Part shown: positions 10,580 to 20,409 of the stretch, one piece after another
Layout of the letters: each line of letters starts with the position of its first letter
Position numbering within the stretch: the stretch's first letter is position 1
Origin: Lysobacterales bacterium
Lineage (GTDB): Bacteria > Pseudomonadota > Gammaproteobacteria > Xanthomonadales > UBA2363
Assembly (NCBI GenBank): GCA_019634735.1
Contig: JAHCAT010000007.1
Coordinates: 124,001-188,000, forward strand
Direction: 5' to 3'
Length of the DNA stretch: 64,000 bases
Notes under the pieces: generated by a model
Told to the model about the DNA's origin: nothing
Database searches by the model: none
What the model saw: only the letters and a program-made list of their open reading frames with translations
Translations under genes and position numbers: made by a program

Positions 10580-10634
10580 GTCGCGTTCATTCGCGCCCCC
10601 GTCGGGACGCGATTCCCACCCAGAGTCCCCGCAC

Positions 10635-10895
10635 ATGGTCAAGATTCGACTGGCTCGCGGCGGCGCCAAGGCGCGGCCGTTCTACCACATCATCGTCGCC
10701 GACGAGCGCAGCCCGCGCGACGGCCGCAGCATCGAGCGCGTGGGTTTCTACAACCCGATCGCGACCGGCCAGGAGCGTCCGCTCGAGGTCAAGCTGGAGC
10801 GCGTCGACCACTGGGTCGGCAAGGGCGCCCAGATGACCGAGAAGGTGCGCTCGCTGGTCAAGCAGGCCCGCAAGAGCCAGCCCGCCGCGGCCTGA
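10635..10895 (+). CDS. rpsP: 30S ribosomal protein S16
   Basis: Encodes the 86-residue S16 protein, a small-subunit assembly protein that binds 16S rRNA. The start [12 protein letters not shown] and the block [16 protein letters not shown] are diagnostic. The open frame extends upstream but the ATG at 10635 gives the family length. It is the first gene of the rpsP-rimM-trmD-rplS operon, with only 20 bp to rimM. Confidence 0.98.
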   Translation: MVKIRLARGGAKARPFYHIIVADERSPRDGRSIERVGFYNPIATGQERPLEVKLERVDHWVGKGAQMTEKVRSLVKQARKSQPAAA

Positions 10896-10915
10896 GGGCC
10901 GCGCGCAGCCCCGCC

Positions 10916-11425
10916 ATGGATCGTCGCGACCGCCGCGTCCTGGTCGGGCGTGTGGTCGGGCTCCATGGCGTCCGCGGGGGCCTCAAGGTGGAGTCCTTCA
11001 CCGAGCCCCGCGACCGGATCTTCGACTACCAGCCCTGGATCGTGCGCCAGCTCGGTGCCGAGCGCGTCGCGCGCGCCAGGCCCCTGGTGCGCCAGCAGCG
11101 CATCGCTGCGATGGTCGACGGCATAGACGACCGCGACGCGGCGGCAGCGCTGCTCGGCGCGGAGATCTGCGTGCGCCGGGCTCAGCTCCCGGCACCGGCG
11201 CCCGGCGAGTTCTACTGGACGGATCTCGAGGGGCTGGCCGTCGTCAACCTGGATGGCGTGCAGCTCGGCGTCGTCGAGTCGCTGTTCGCGACCGGCGCCA
11301 ACGACGTGATGGTGGTGCGGCAGGGCGAACGCGAGCGCCTGGTGCCGTTCGTCCGTGGCAGCCATGTGCGCCGCGTCGACCTCGACGGGGGCATGATCCT
11401 GGTCGACTGGGATCCGGACTTCTAG
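10916..11425 (+). CDS. rimM: ribosome maturation factor RimM
   Basis: A 169-residue 16S rRNA processing factor that binds S19 during late assembly of the 30S head. The N-terminal RimM domain shows [20 protein letters not shown] and the C-terminal PRC-barrel ends in [20 protein letters not shown] with a terminal acidic DWDPDF. The ATG at 10916 gives the usual length. It is the second gene of the operon, with 142 bp before trmD. Confidence 0.95.
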   Translation: MDRRDRRVLVGRVVGLHGVRGGLKVESFTEPRDRIFDYQPWIVRQLGAERVARARPLVRQQRIAAMVDGIDDRDAAAALLGAEICVRRAQLPAPAPGEFYWTDLEGLAVVNLDGVQLGVVESLFATGANDVMVVRQGERERLVPFVRGSHVRRVDLDGGMILVDWDPDF

Positions 11426-11567
11426 ACCGGGTATCTCATGGGGGCGTGATCTCGACGGCCGCGGTAGCGGCTTCATGGAACACCCGGGCCAGCCCGGCCA
11501 GCTCGCCCGGTGCGGCCGGCCAACATGGCCGGCGCCGGCCTCCTACCTGGTACGACAGGATCTTGCC

Positions 11568-12329
11568 GTGCGCATCGACGTGATCAGCCTGTTCCCCGAC
11601 TTCGTCGACGCCGCCAGCGGCTTCGGCGTGGTCGGCCGCGCCCGGCAGCGCGGCCTGCTCGAGGTGGTCGGCTGGAATCCCCGCGACTTCACCGGCGATC
11701 CCCACCGCACCGTGGACGACCGCCCCTACGGCGGCGGACCGGGCATGGTGATGCTGGTCGATCCCTTGCGTGCCGCGCTGGCTGCGGCACGCGACGCCGC
11801 GCCGGGGCCTGCGCGCGTGATCCACCTGAGCCCGCAGGGCGAGCGCCTGAGCCAGTCCGGGGTCAGGCGCCTGGCGGCCCTGCCGCGCCTGGTCCTGGTC
11901 TGCGGACGCTACGAGGCGATCGACGAGCGCCTGCTGGCCGCCGAGGTCGACGAGGAACTGTCGGTCGGCGACTACGTGTTGTCCGGCGGCGAATTGCCGG
12001 CCTGCATCGTGATCGATGCCGTCGGCCGCCTGCTGGACGGGGCGCTTGGCGACGCCGACTCGGCGCGCCAGGACTCCTTCGGGGACGGGCTGCTGGACTG
12101 CGGGCACTGGACCCGCCCGGAGCACCACGCGCTGGGCGCCGTGCCCCAGGTGCTGCTGGGCGGCGACCATGCCGCCATCGCGCGCTGGCGCCGCCGCGAG
12201 GCGCTCGGCCGCACCTGGCTGCGGCGCCCCGACCTGCTGGCCAGGGCCACCCTGGACCCGGCCGACCGCGTCCTGCTCGCCGAGTTCATCGACGCCTGGC
12301 GGCGTGCGGGCGGATCCGGCGCGGCCTGA
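11568..12329 (+). CDS. trmD: tRNA (guanine-37-N1) methyltransferase TrmD
   Basis: A 253-residue SPOUT-class enzyme that makes m1G37 in tRNAs reading CNN codons and so prevents +1 frameshifting. The SAM-binding trefoil-knot region is clear: [13 protein letters not shown], then [19 protein letters not shown] and ADSARQDSF, with the GGGPGMVM loop earlier. The GTG at 11568 ([12 protein letters not shown]) matches the conserved N-terminus; the extra 31 in-frame codons upstream look spurious. Confidence 0.96.
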   Translation: MRIDVISLFPDFVDAASGFGVVGRARQRGLLEVVGWNPRDFTGDPHRTVDDRPYGGGPGMVMLVDPLRAALAAARDAAPGPARVIHLSPQGERLSQSGVRRLAALPRLVLVCGRYEAIDERLLAAEVDEELSVGDYVLSGGELPACIVIDAVGRLLDGALGDADSARQDSFGDGLLDCGHWTRPEHHALGAVPQVLLGGDHAAIARWRRREALGRTWLRRPDLLARATLDPADRVLLAEFIDAWRRAGGSGAA

Positions 12330-12438
12330 GCCGGCCGCAGCGTCAGCCTGGGCGGGGTCGGCAGGGGGGGGTGTCGCGGTCCCGGATTGGATGCCAGGGT
12401 CCGGTCAGGACGGCCCGGCGGGCCGCCCTGGCGGGACC

Positions 12439-12468
12439 TTCCCAAGCACCGTCGGGATCTGCCATAAT
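12439..12468 (+). promoter_or_regulatory. rplS: possible internal promoter for rplS
   Basis: A CATAAT at 12463-12468 with TTCCCA at 12439-12444 (18-bp spacer) lies in the 187-bp gap between trmD and rplS. It may raise L19 output over the two maturation enzymes; the match is only moderate. Confidence 0.3.
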
Positions 12469-12516
12469 CCGCGGTCTTTGCAAGCCCCCCCGATTCTCAC
12501 GTCATTGGTGAACGCC

Positions 12517-12927
12517 ATGAACCTGATCCAGCAATTCGAAGCCGAGCAGATGGCGCGCCAGCTGCCGGATTTCTCCCCCGGCGACACCGTGGTGGTCAAC
12601 GTCAAGGTCAAGGAAGGCAACCGCGAGCGCATCCAGGCCTATGAGGGCGTGGTCATCGCCAAGCGCAACCGCGGCCTGAACTCCGCCTTCACCGTGCGCA
12701 AGATGTCGCATGGCACCGGCGTCGAGCGCGTGTTCCAGGCGCACAGCCCGGTGATCGACTCGGTCGAGGTCAAGCGTCGTGGCAAGGTGCGCGGCGCCAA
12801 GCTGTACTACCTGCGTGGGCTCGAGGGCAAGGCGGCGCGCATCCAGGAGGATCTGGCCGCTTCCGCGAAGGACGCCGCAAAGCGCGATGCCGCCAAGAAG
12901 GCGGCCAAGAAGGCCAAGGAAGCCTGA
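12517..12927 (+). CDS. rplS: 50S ribosomal protein L19
   Basis: A 136-residue L19 located at the 30S-50S interface. [28 protein letters not shown] and [19 protein letters not shown] are family hallmarks. After about residue 115 there is a Lys/Ala-rich tail ([19 protein letters not shown]), longer than in enteric L19 and a common extension in this group. It is the last gene of the operon and is followed by a terminator hairpin. Confidence 0.97.
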   Translation: MNLIQQFEAEQMARQLPDFSPGDTVVVNVKVKEGNRERIQAYEGVVIAKRNRGLNSAFTVRKMSHGTGVERVFQAHSPVIDSVEVKRRGKVRGAKLYYLRGLEGKAARIQEDLAASAKDAAKRDAAKKAAKKAKEA

Positions 12928-12976
12928 ACCCGGGCAGCTGGACGGTGTGCGCGAGCGCGCCGTCCGGGGATCGCCG

Positions 12977-13010
12977 CGAAGGCCGCCAGCAATGGCGGCC
13001 TTCGGCATTT
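12977..13010 (+). terminator. terminator of rpsP-rimM-trmD-rplS operon
   Basis: A perfect 11-bp stem (12977-12987 and 12994-13004, CGAAGGCCGCC/GGCGGCCTTCG) with a 6-nt AGCAAT loop starts 50 bp after the rplS stop. The following GCATTT gives only a weak U-tract. Confidence 0.6.
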
Positions 13011-13048
13011 GCGGGGTCCTGTGGGCCGCTTGGCCGCGTGCCGGGTCG

Positions 13049-13564
13049 TCAGGCGAGAAGGGAGCGCAGCATCCAGGCGGTCTTCTCGTGCGCCTGCATG
13101 CGCTGCGTGACCAGGTCGGCAGTGGGCTGGTCGTCCGCGCCGTCCGCCACCTTGAACGCCTCGCGCGCGGTCCGCGCGCAGGTCTCGTGGCCGTCGACCA
13201 GCTGCCCGACCATGCCCTTCCAGTCGGGCACCCCGGCCTCTTCCTTGATCGCCGACAGCCCCGCGAACTGCGCACCCGAGCCCGGCGCGTACATGCCCAG
13301 GGCGCGGATCCGTTCGGCGATGTCGTCGTTGGCCAGCCACAGTTCGTTGTACTGGACCTCGAACATGGTGTGCAGGGTGTTGAACATCGGCCCGGTGACG
13401 TTCCAGTGGAACGCATGGGTCTTGAGGTACAGGGTGTAGTTGTCGGCCAGCAGGCGGGCCAGACCCTCGGCGATCTGCCGCCGCTGCTTCTCGGGAATGC
13501 CGATGTCGATCTTCGCCTCGGCCTTCTTCGCCTTCGCCTCGATCTTGCGCTTGCCGCTTGCCAT
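13049..13564 (-). CDS. dps: Dps family DNA-binding ferritin-like protein
   Basis: A 171-residue starvation/oxidative-stress protein that stores iron in a dodecamer and can coat DNA. The ferroxidase-site block is complete: [14 protein letters not shown] at residues 48-61, LHTMFE at 64-69 and the [10 protein letters not shown] helix at 81-90. A Lys/Ala-rich N-terminal tail ([14 protein letters not shown]) fits DNA binding. Two ATGs are in frame; the second (13564) is chosen because AGGAG lies 6 nt upstream of it but directly abuts the first. It is divergent from hrpA, 56 bp apart. Confidence 0.92.
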   Translation of the reverse strand: MASGKRKIEAKAKKAEAKIDIGIPEKQRRQIAEGLARLLADNYTLYLKTHAFHWNVTGPMFNTLHTMFEVQYNELWLANDDIAERIRALGMYAPGSGAQFAGLSAIKEEAGVPDWKGMVGQLVDGHETCARTAREAFKVADGADDQPTADLVTQRMQAHEKTAWMLRSLLA

Positions 13565-13620
13565 GACCATCTCCTGTCGGAACCGGAATTGGCCCTAGGC
13601 TAACCCGCCGCCCCGTCACA

Positions 13621-16600
13621 ATGAAGTCAGCTCCGCCAATGGCGTCAATCGACCCTGCCGATCGCCGTCCCGGACTCCCGCCCCTGCCGCCGCCGGGCAG
13701 CGTGCGCAGCGCCGACCGCGGCCGGCTGCTGCGCCTGCGCCAGCGCCTGCGCGGCGCGAAACCTGACCAGGTGGCGGCCCTGGCCGAGCAGTACCGTGCC
13801 CTGTGCGAGACGTCGGCGGCGGCGGTCGGGGCCCGCCGGCAGGTCCTGCCGACGCCGCGCTTCGACGGTTGCCTGCCGATCCACGCCGAGGGCGAGCGCC
13901 TGGCCGGACTGATCGCCCGGCACCGGGTGGTGGTGGTCGCCGGCGAGACCGGCTCCGGCAAGACCACGCAGATCCCGAAGCTGGCGCTGGTGGCCGGTCG
14001 CGGCGCCGCCGGTGCGATCGCCTGCACCCAGCCGCGCCGGATCGCGGCGCGCAGCGTCGCACGCCGGGTCGCCGAGGAGCTCGACACCCGGCTCGGCGAG
14101 CTGGTCGGCTATCAGGTGCGCTTCGACGAGCGCGCCGGCGAGGACACCGCGATCCGCTTCATGACCGACGGCATCCTGCTCGCCCAGGCGCAGTCCGACC
14201 CCTGGCTTTCCGCCTACGACACCATCCTGGTCGACGAGGCGCACGAGCGCTCGCTCAACATCGACTTCCTGCTCGGCCTGCTCAAGCGCCTGCTGGCGCG
14301 CCGCGACGACCTCAAGGTGATCGTCACCTCGGCGACCATCGACACGGCACGCTTCGCCGCCTTCTTCGATGGTGCGCCGGTGGTCGAGATCCCCGGCCGC
14401 AGTTACCCGGTCGAGCGCCGTTGGCGGCCGCTGGCGGACCGCGAGCGCGGCGAGCGCGGGCTGGTCGCGGCGCTCGCCGACACGGTCGCCGAAATCGGCC
14501 GGGAGGATCCTCAGGGCGACGTCCTGGTGTTCCTGCCCGGCGAGCGCGAGATCCGCGAAGCGCACCGCGTGCTGGCCGAGCTGCGCCTGCGCCATACCGA
14601 AGTGCTGCCGCTGTACGCGCGGCTGTCGGCGCGCGACCAGGACCGTGTGTTCCGGCCCGGCACCGGCCGGCGCATCGTGCTGGCCACCAACGTCGCCGAG
14701 ACCTCGCTGACGGTGCCGCGGATCCGCCACGTGGTCGACGCCGGCACCGCGCGGATCAGCCGCTACAGCCCGCGCAGCAAGGTGCAGCGCCTGGAGGTCG
14801 AGCCGATCGCCCGCGCCAATGCCGAGCAGCGCGCCGGCCGCTGCGGCCGCACCGGCCCGGGCATCGCCTGGCGCCTGTACGACGAGGCCGATTTCCTGGC
14901 GCGCCCGGAGTACGCCGATCCGGAGATCCTGCGCAGCTCGCTGGCCAACGTCATCCTGCGCATGCTGTCGCTGGGTCTGGGCGACATCGAGGCGTTCCCG
15001 TTCATCGACCCGCCCGGCGAGCGCGCCATCCGCGAGGGCCTGCAGCAGCTCGCCGAGCTCAGGGCGGTCGACGGCCAGCGCCGGCTGACCGACATCGGCC
15101 GGGCGATGGCGCGCTTCCCGATCGACGTCCAGCTCGCCCGGATGCTGGTCGAGGCCCGCGAGCTGGGCAGCCTGCGCGAGCTGCTGGCGATCGTCGCCTT
15201 CCTGGGCGTCCAGGATCCGCGCGAGCGGCCGGCCGAGGTCCGCCAGCTCGCCGACAGCCGGCACGCCGAGTTCGCCGACGCCCGCTCGGATTTCCTGTCG
15301 GCCTGGAAGCTGTGGCAGGCCTTCGACGCCGCCCACGCCGAGCTCGGCAGCAGCCGGCTGCGCGCCTGGTGCGAAGAGCGCTTCCTCAACTTCATGCGCA
15401 TGCGCGAGTGGCGCGAACTGCACCGGCAACTGCTGCAGATCGCCGATGCCATCGGCTGGCCGCTGGCCGGCCCGGACGGCAAGCCGGCGAGCTACGAGGC
15501 GATCCACCGGGCGATCCTGGCCGGCCTGCCGACCAGCGTCGCCCGACGCGGCGAGAAGGGCCTGTACGAGGGCACCCGCAGCCGCGGCTTCTCGATCTTC
15601 CCGGGCAGCGCCCTGGCCAAGGCGCAGCCGCCCTGGCTGCTGTCGCTGTCGGTGATCCAGACCGCCCGGCTGTACGCCCACGTCAACGCCCGGATCGAGC
15701 CGGACTGGCTGTACGCACAGGCCGGCCACCTGCTGCGGCGGACCGTGTTCGAGCCGTTCTGGGATGCCGACCGCGGCCGCGTCCAGGCCTTCGAGCAGGC
15801 CAGCCTGCTCGGCCTGGTCGTGCATGCCCGGCGCCGGGTCGACTATGCCGCCACCGACCCCGCCGGTGCCCGCGCGATCTTCCTGCGCGACGGCCTGGCC
15901 GAATGCGACCTGCGCAGCCGCAGCGATTTCGTGGCCGACAACGCGCTGGTCCTGGCCCAGGCGCGCGAGCGCGAGGCTGCGCAGCGACGCCAGGGGCTGG
16001 TGCTGGATGCTGAAGCGAGGGCCCAGTTCTTCGAGGCGCTGGTGCCGGCGACGGTGAACTCGACCCGAGCCCTGGACGACTGGTACCGGCGGCTGCCGGC
16101 CCCGGAACGGCGAGGCCTGCATTGGCAACTCACCGACCTGCTGGCCCAGGACACCGGCGCCGACGGCTTCCCGGCGCGCCTGCAACTGGCCGGGCACTGG
16201 TTCGACCTGGACTACCGTTTCGTGCCGGGCGACGAGGCCGATGGCGTCTCCCTGCGGGTGCCGCTGGCCTGGCTCAACGCGGTGCCGCCGGCGCGTCTGG
16301 ACTGGCTGGTGCCCGGCCTGCTGCCGGCGCGGGTCGCAGAGCTGATCCGCTCGCTGGCCAAGCCGCAGCGACGCAACTTCGTGCCGGCACCCGACTTCGC
16401 CCGGGCCTTCGCGCAGGCGCAGGCACCGCGCGATGTCGCCCTGGTCGACGCGCTGGCGGCCTGGTTGCGCAGCACGACCGGTGTCGACGTTGCAGCCTCT
16501 GATTTCGACGACAGCGGGTTGCCGGCCCACCTGCGCATGCGCATCGTGGTGGTCGACGAGGCCGGCACCGAAGTCGCACACGGGCGGGACCTGGCCGCCC

Positions 16601-17502
16601 TGCAGGCACGCTGGGGACGGGCCGCCCGCGCCGCCTTCGCGCAGCGCGCGGCTGGCGGCTTCAGCCGTACCGGGCTGACCCGGTTCGAACCCGATGAGCT
16701 GCCCGACCGCATCGAGGGCGAGGCCGGTCTGGCCGCCTATCCGGCCTTCGTCGACCGCGGCGAGCACGTCGACCTGGTGGTGTTCGAGACCGCCGCGCAA
16801 GCGGCACAGGCGCATGCCGGCGGCCTTCGCAGGCTCCTGCTGCTGCGCCTGGCCGACCTGCGCCGGCGCCTTGCCCGGCAATTGCCGCTCGATGCCCAGG
16901 CGCAGTTCGCCTGGGCCGGCATCGGCTCGGTGGATGTGCTGCGCGCGCAGATCGTCGACCACGCCCTGGCCAGGCTGCTGGTGGAGGCCGGGCCGGTGCG
17001 CAGCCGTGCCGCCTTCGAGGCGCTGGCCGGCGATCTCGGCGAGCGGCTGGGTCGCGCCGTCAACGCCCGGGCACTGAAGGTGGCCGATGCGCTCTCGGCG
17101 CTGGCCCAGGCGGCCCCGGCCCTCGCACCCCCTCTGCTGGGCTTCGCTGCCGCCAACTTCGACGACTTGCACGCGCAGCGCCAGGCACTGTTCCCCGCCG
17201 ATCTGGGCGAGCGGATACCCGACGAGCGGCTTTCGGAGTATCCGCGCTACCTGCGGGCCATGGCGCTGCGCGCCCAGCGGCTGCAGGACGACCCGCGCCG
17301 CGACCAGGCGCGGATGCTGGTGGTCGAGGGCTTCCAGCGGCGCATCCAGGCGCTGGCCGGGCGTGCCGACGGCCAGCAGCTGGAAGACGTGCGCTGGCTG
17401 CTCGAGGAACTCCGGGTGTCGTTGTTCGCGCAGGAACTGGGCACCCGGGAGCCGGTCTCGGAAAAGCGCGTGGAGCGAAGGCTCCAGGCGCTGGAGAGCT
17501 GA
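13621..17502 (+). CDS. hrpA: ATP-dependent RNA helicase HrpA
   Basis: A 1293-residue DEAH-box RNA helicase. Walker A GETGSGKTTQ is at residues 108-117, followed by the DEAH box in ILVDEAHERSLN, the SAT motif and the helicase C block QRAGRCGRTGPG. The ~600 residues after the HA2/OB region form the long HrpA-specific C-terminal extension (DUF3418). HrpA acts in mRNA processing and in rescuing stalled ribosomes. The length is normal for the family. ATG at 13639 (MASIDPADRR) is an alternative start. Confidence 0.95.
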   Translation: MKSAPPMASIDPADRRPGLPPLPPPGSVRSADRGRLLRLRQRLRGAKPDQVAALAEQYRALCETSAAAVGARRQVLPTPRFDGCLPIHAEGERLAGLIARHRVVVVAGETGSGKTTQIPKLALVAGRGAAGAIACTQPRRIAARSVARRVAEELDTRLGELVGYQVRFDERAGEDTAIRFMTDGILLAQAQSDPWLSAYDTILVDEAHERSLNIDFLLGLLKRLLARRDDLKVIVTSATIDTARFAAFFDGAPVVEIPGRSYPVERRWRPLADRERGERGLVAALADTVAEIGREDPQGDVLVFLPGEREIREAHRVLAELRLRHTEVLPLYARLSARDQDRVFRPGTGRRIVLATNVAETSLTVPRIRHVVDAGTARISRYSPRSKVQRLEVEPIARANAEQRAGRCGRTGPGIAWRLYDEADFLARPEYADPEILRSSLANVILRMLSLGLGDIEAFPFIDPPGERAIREGLQQLAELRAVDGQRRLTDIGRAMARFPIDVQLARMLVEARELGSLRELLAIVAFLGVQDPRERPAEVRQLADSRHAEFADARSDFLSAWKLWQAFDAAHAELGSSRLRAWCEERFLNFMRMREWRELHRQLLQIADAIGWPLAGPDGKPASYEAIHRAILAGLPTSVARRGEKGLYEGTRSRGFSIFPGSALAKAQPPWLLSLSVIQTARLYAHVNARIEPDWLYAQAGHLLRRTVFEPFWDADRGRVQAFEQASLLGLVVHARRRVDYAATDPAGARAIFLRDGLAECDLRSRSDFVADNALVLAQAREREAAQRRQGLVLDAEARAQFFEALVPATVNSTRALDDWYRRLPAPERRGLHWQLTDLLAQDTGADGFPARLQLAGHWFDLDYRFVPGDEADGVSLRVPLAWLNAVPPARLDWLVPGLLPARVAELIRSLAKPQRRNFVPAPDFARAFAQAQAPRDVALVDALAAWLRSTTGVDVAASDFDDSGLPAHLRMRIVVVDEAGTEVAHGRDLAALQARWGRAARAAFAQRAAGGFSRTGLTRFEPDELPDRIEGEAGLAAYPAFVDRGEHVDLVVFETAAQAAQAHAGGLRRLLLLRLADLRRRLARQLPLDAQAQFAWAGIGSVDVLRAQIVDHALARLLVEAGPVRSRAAFEALAGDLGERLGRAVNARALKVADALSALAQAAPALAPPLLGFAAANFDDLHAQRQALFPADLGERIPDERLSEYPRYLRAMALRAQRLQDDPRRDQARMLVVEGFQRRIQALAGRADGQQLEDVRWLLEELRVSLFAQELGTREPVSEKRVERRLQALES

Positions 17503-17689
17503 TCGGCGATTCCGTAACGGAGCGGGGGTCGCCCCTGCGGCGGGTTGCGCGCTGCCGGTCGGGGTCGTGCTGCGGACCGCCGGCCTGCGGTGGCTCGGCC
17601 GATGCGCGGCGGAAGCCGGGCCGGCGCCTGCGCAGTTCCTTGACGCCGTTCAGCCAGACAGGCCGGGGCCGGTCCGGCTGCAGCGGGAC

Positions 17690-18166
17690 TCAGCGAACGC
17701 GGCGGACCCGCGCGGACGCGTTGTAGCCCTCGATGCGCAGGTTCCAGGCGCCGAACAGGCCAGGTTCGATGATCACGGTCGGGTCCTGCACCGCCCGGAT
17801 CGCCAGCGGCGTGAACGAGCCGGCCATCTCCCAGACCATGCCGTTCTCCAGCGTGAAGGTGGTGCGGCTGTTCCAGCCGGTGAACTCGCCCTTGATGCGG
17901 CTGACGATGGCGTTGCGGGAGACGGCAGGGTCGCTCAGGCCGCGGTTGTCCGCCTGGGCGGGGTAGGCAGCGGCGGCGCTTGCCGGCCAGTTGGCGCGCA
18001 ACCAGTCGTTGAGCCGGGCCAGCTCGTCGGCGGACAACCGGTCCAGGCCAGCCGAGCTGAAGTCGTCGCTGCTCATGCGCTCCTCCAGGGAAGAGAAGTC
18101 CTGTGCCATCGCGGTGGATGCGGTCAGGACGAGGAACAGGAGGAGGACGCGGGCGATGATGTGCAT
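17690..18166 (-). CDS. exported protein of unknown function
   Basis: A 158-residue protein with a signal peptide (MHIIARVLLLFLVLTASTAM, cleavage after AMA). The mature part has an acidic, helical stretch with SAGLDRLSADELARLNDWLR, a pattern often seen in Xanthomonadales periplasmic proteins, followed by a small beta-rich C-terminal half (SRIKGEFTGWNSRTTFTLEN) ending in a basic SARVRRVR tail. The role is unknown. It is divergent from relA with about 100 bp between; the 187 bp on its 3' side, before the hrpA stop, shows no clear terminator. Confidence 0.8.
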   Translation of the reverse strand: MHIIARVLLLFLVLTASTAMAQDFSSLEERMSSDDFSSAGLDRLSADELARLNDWLRANWPASAAAAYPAQADNRGLSDPAVSRNAIVSRIKGEFTGWNSRTTFTLENGMVWEMAGSFTPLAIRAVQDPTVIIEPGLFGAWNLRIEGYNASARVRRVR

Positions 18167-18253
18167 ACGGCGGGCCTTGGCGAGGGTTCGGACGTCAGGG
18201 GCGGATTGTAGCCGCGATCCGGCCGCCACCACGGCGGCGACCGTCCGCCGGCC

Positions 18254-18259
18254 TACAAT
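18254..18259 (+). promoter_or_regulatory. relA: possible -10 element of relA (near-leaderless)
   Basis: TACAAT at 18254-18259 lies only 7 nt before the ATG at 18267. If used, transcription would begin at or next to the start codon. It also makes the earlier in-frame ATG at 18258, inside the element, unlikely. Confidence 0.35.
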
Positions 18260-18266
18260 GGTCGCC

Positions 18267-20351
18267 ATGGAGTCAGCCGCCACCGTCGATCCCGCCGCAG
18301 GCGCCGTGCTGCCGGACTGGGCCGCACCGGCGGCGCAGGCGCTGATGTCCGACGATCGCGACGCGCTGATCCAGGTCCTGGCCCTGCTCGACGGCCTGCA
18401 GGTCGACCCGGCGACGCGCGCGGCGGCCATCGCGCGCCGGCTGGATTGCTGGTCGCAGGCCACGGCGGCGGTGCGCGAGTGCGGCGCCCTGCGCGAAGGA
18501 CTGGGTGAGGCCGGGCTGGTCTGGAGCCTGCACGCCGATCCGACCGGCGCTGCCAACGCCGAGGGGCTGCGCCGGCTCCTGCTGGCGATCGTGCGCGACC
18601 TGCGCGTGGTGTTCATCCTGCTGGCCGAGCAACTGGTCGCCCTGCGCCAGGCGGCACGCCTGCCAGCCGACCAGCGCCGGGAGCTGGCCCGGCTCGCGGC
18701 GGACATCCACGCGCCGCTGGCAAACCGCCTGGGCATCTGGCAACTCAAGTGGGAGCTGGAGGATCTCGCCTTCCGTTTCCTCAACCCGGACACCTATCGG
18801 CGCATCGCCGGTCTGCTCGATGAGCGCCGTGGTGACCGCGAGCGCTACATCGAGCAGGCCGGCCGTGCGCTGACCTTGGCCCTGGGCCAGGCCGGCCTGC
18901 GCGCCCAGGTCGCCGGCCGGCCCAAGCACATCTTCAGCATCTGGAAGAAGATGGGCCGCAAGAACGCGGGATTCGGCGAGCTGTACGACGTCCGTGCCCT
19001 GCGCGTCCTGGTCGACGACGTCGCCGCCTGCTACGCGGCGCTGGGCGTGGTCCACAGCCTGTGGACGCCGATTCCCCAGGAGTTCGACGACTACATCGCC
19101 CGGCCCAAGGGCAACAACTACCAGTCCCTGCACACGGCGGTGGTCGGCCCCGACGGCAAGACGCTGGAGGTGCAGATCCGCAGCCATGACATGCACGCCC
19201 ACGCCGAGCTGGGCGTCGCCGCGCACTGGAAGTACAAGGAGGGCGGGCGTGGCGACGCCGCCCTGGAACGCAAGATCGCCTGGCTGCGCAACCTGCTGGA
19301 GAACCGCGAGGCCGGCGAGGACGACCGCGGCCTCTACGAGGGCTTCCGCACCGACACGGTCGAGGACCGTGTATACGTGCTGACCCCGCGCGGCCAGGTC
19401 GTCGACCTGCCGGCCGGCGCCACCGTGCTGGACTTCGCCTACCACGTGCACACCGAGGTCGGGCATCGCTGTCGCGGCGCCAAGGTCAACGGCCGCATCG
19501 TGCCGCTGAGCCACTGCCCGCAATCGGGCGACCGCATCGAAATCCTGACCGGCAAGCAGGCGGCGCCGCGCCGCGACTGGCTCAATGCGCAGGCCGGTTA
19601 CCTGGTCAGCGGTCGTGCCCGCGACAAGGTCAGGGCCTGGTTCCGGCGCCTGGAGCTCGACCAGAACCTGCGCGAGGGCGCCGCCCTTCTGGAACGCGAG
19701 CTCAAGCGCCTGGGTCTGCACGAGTGGCCGCTGGCGCCGCTGCTTGCGCGCTGGAACCTCAAGCGCATCGAGGAGCTGCATGTGGCGGTCGCGCTCGGCG
19801 AGGTGTCGCCGGCGCAGGTGGCGCGCGCCATCCACGAGGCGCAGGTGCCGCGCCCGGCGCCCGCGGAGCCGGCGCCGCGCCAGGGCCAGGTGCCGGCGGC
19901 CGGCGACGCAGTGACCGTCGAGGGCGTGGACAATCTGCTGCTGGCCTATGCGCGTTGCTGCCAGCCGCTGCCGGGCGACGCCATCACCGGCTACGTCACC
20001 CAGGGGCGCGGTGTCAGCGTGCACCGCCAGGACTGCGGCAGCCTGGCCCGGATGGCGGCCCGGCACCCCGAGCGGGTGCTGCCGGTCGAGTGGGGTCGCC
20101 GGGCGGCCGGCCAGTTCGAAGTCGGCCTGCGCCTGCGCGCTTTCGACCGTGGCGGGCTGCTCAAGGACGTCACCGCGGTGTTCGCCGGTCTGGGCGTGCC
20201 GGTCCTGGCCCTGGACTCCCGCATCGATGCCCGCCAGGGCGAGGCCGAGATCCGCTGCGCGGCCCGCGTGCGCGATGTCGATCAGCTGGGTACGCTGCTG
20301 ACCCGCCTGTCGGCCCTGCCCTCCGTCCGCGAGGCGCGGCGGCTGAGCTGA
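18267..20351 (+). CDS. relA: (p)ppGpp synthetase RelA
   Basis: A 694-residue RelA/SpoT homologue that makes the stringent-response alarmone on stalled ribosomes. Domain order: an N-terminal hydrolase-like domain lacking an HD-x3-ED motif, so probably inactive; the synthetase domain (KHIFSIWKKM, YDVRALRVLVDD, RPKGNNYQSLHTAV); a TGS domain (RVYVLTPRGQVVDLPAGATV); a Cys-containing segment (YARCCQPLPGD); and a C-terminal ACT domain. Loss of the hydrolase motif supports RelA over a bifunctional SpoT. The ATG at 18267 is preferred over 18258. Confidence 0.93.
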   Translation: MESAATVDPAAGAVLPDWAAPAAQALMSDDRDALIQVLALLDGLQVDPATRAAAIARRLDCWSQATAAVRECGALREGLGEAGLVWSLHADPTGAANAEGLRRLLLAIVRDLRVVFILLAEQLVALRQAARLPADQRRELARLAADIHAPLANRLGIWQLKWELEDLAFRFLNPDTYRRIAGLLDERRGDRERYIEQAGRALTLALGQAGLRAQVAGRPKHIFSIWKKMGRKNAGFGELYDVRALRVLVDDVAACYAALGVVHSLWTPIPQEFDDYIARPKGNNYQSLHTAVVGPDGKTLEVQIRSHDMHAHAELGVAAHWKYKEGGRGDAALERKIAWLRNLLENREAGEDDRGLYEGFRTDTVEDRVYVLTPRGQVVDLPAGATVLDFAYHVHTEVGHRCRGAKVNGRIVPLSHCPQSGDRIEILTGKQAAPRRDWLNAQAGYLVSGRARDKVRAWFRRLELDQNLREGAALLERELKRLGLHEWPLAPLLARWNLKRIEELHVAVALGEVSPAQVARAIHEAQVPRPAPAEPAPRQGQVPAAGDAVTVEGVDNLLLAYARCCQPLPGDAITGYVTQGRGVSVHRQDCGSLARMAARHPERVLPVEWGRRAAGQFEVGLRLRAFDRGGLLKDVTAVFAGLGVPVLALDSRIDARQGEAEIRCAARVRDVDQLGTLLTRLSALPSVREARRLS

Positions 20352-20409
20352 TTCCCTCTGCGAATGTGAGTTTCATCGCACAAGCACGGTTCATGCGCCA
20401 GGCCTTCTA

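Noticed and set aside
13645..17172. 1175-codon minus-strand open frame
   Set aside because: Entirely antisense to hrpA, with low-complexity Gln/Arg content.
20365..20382. TGTGAG-N6-CGCACA palindrome, CRP/Clp-like
   Set aside because: The half-sites are 2 bp further apart than in a true CRP/Clp site, so it is not called as one.
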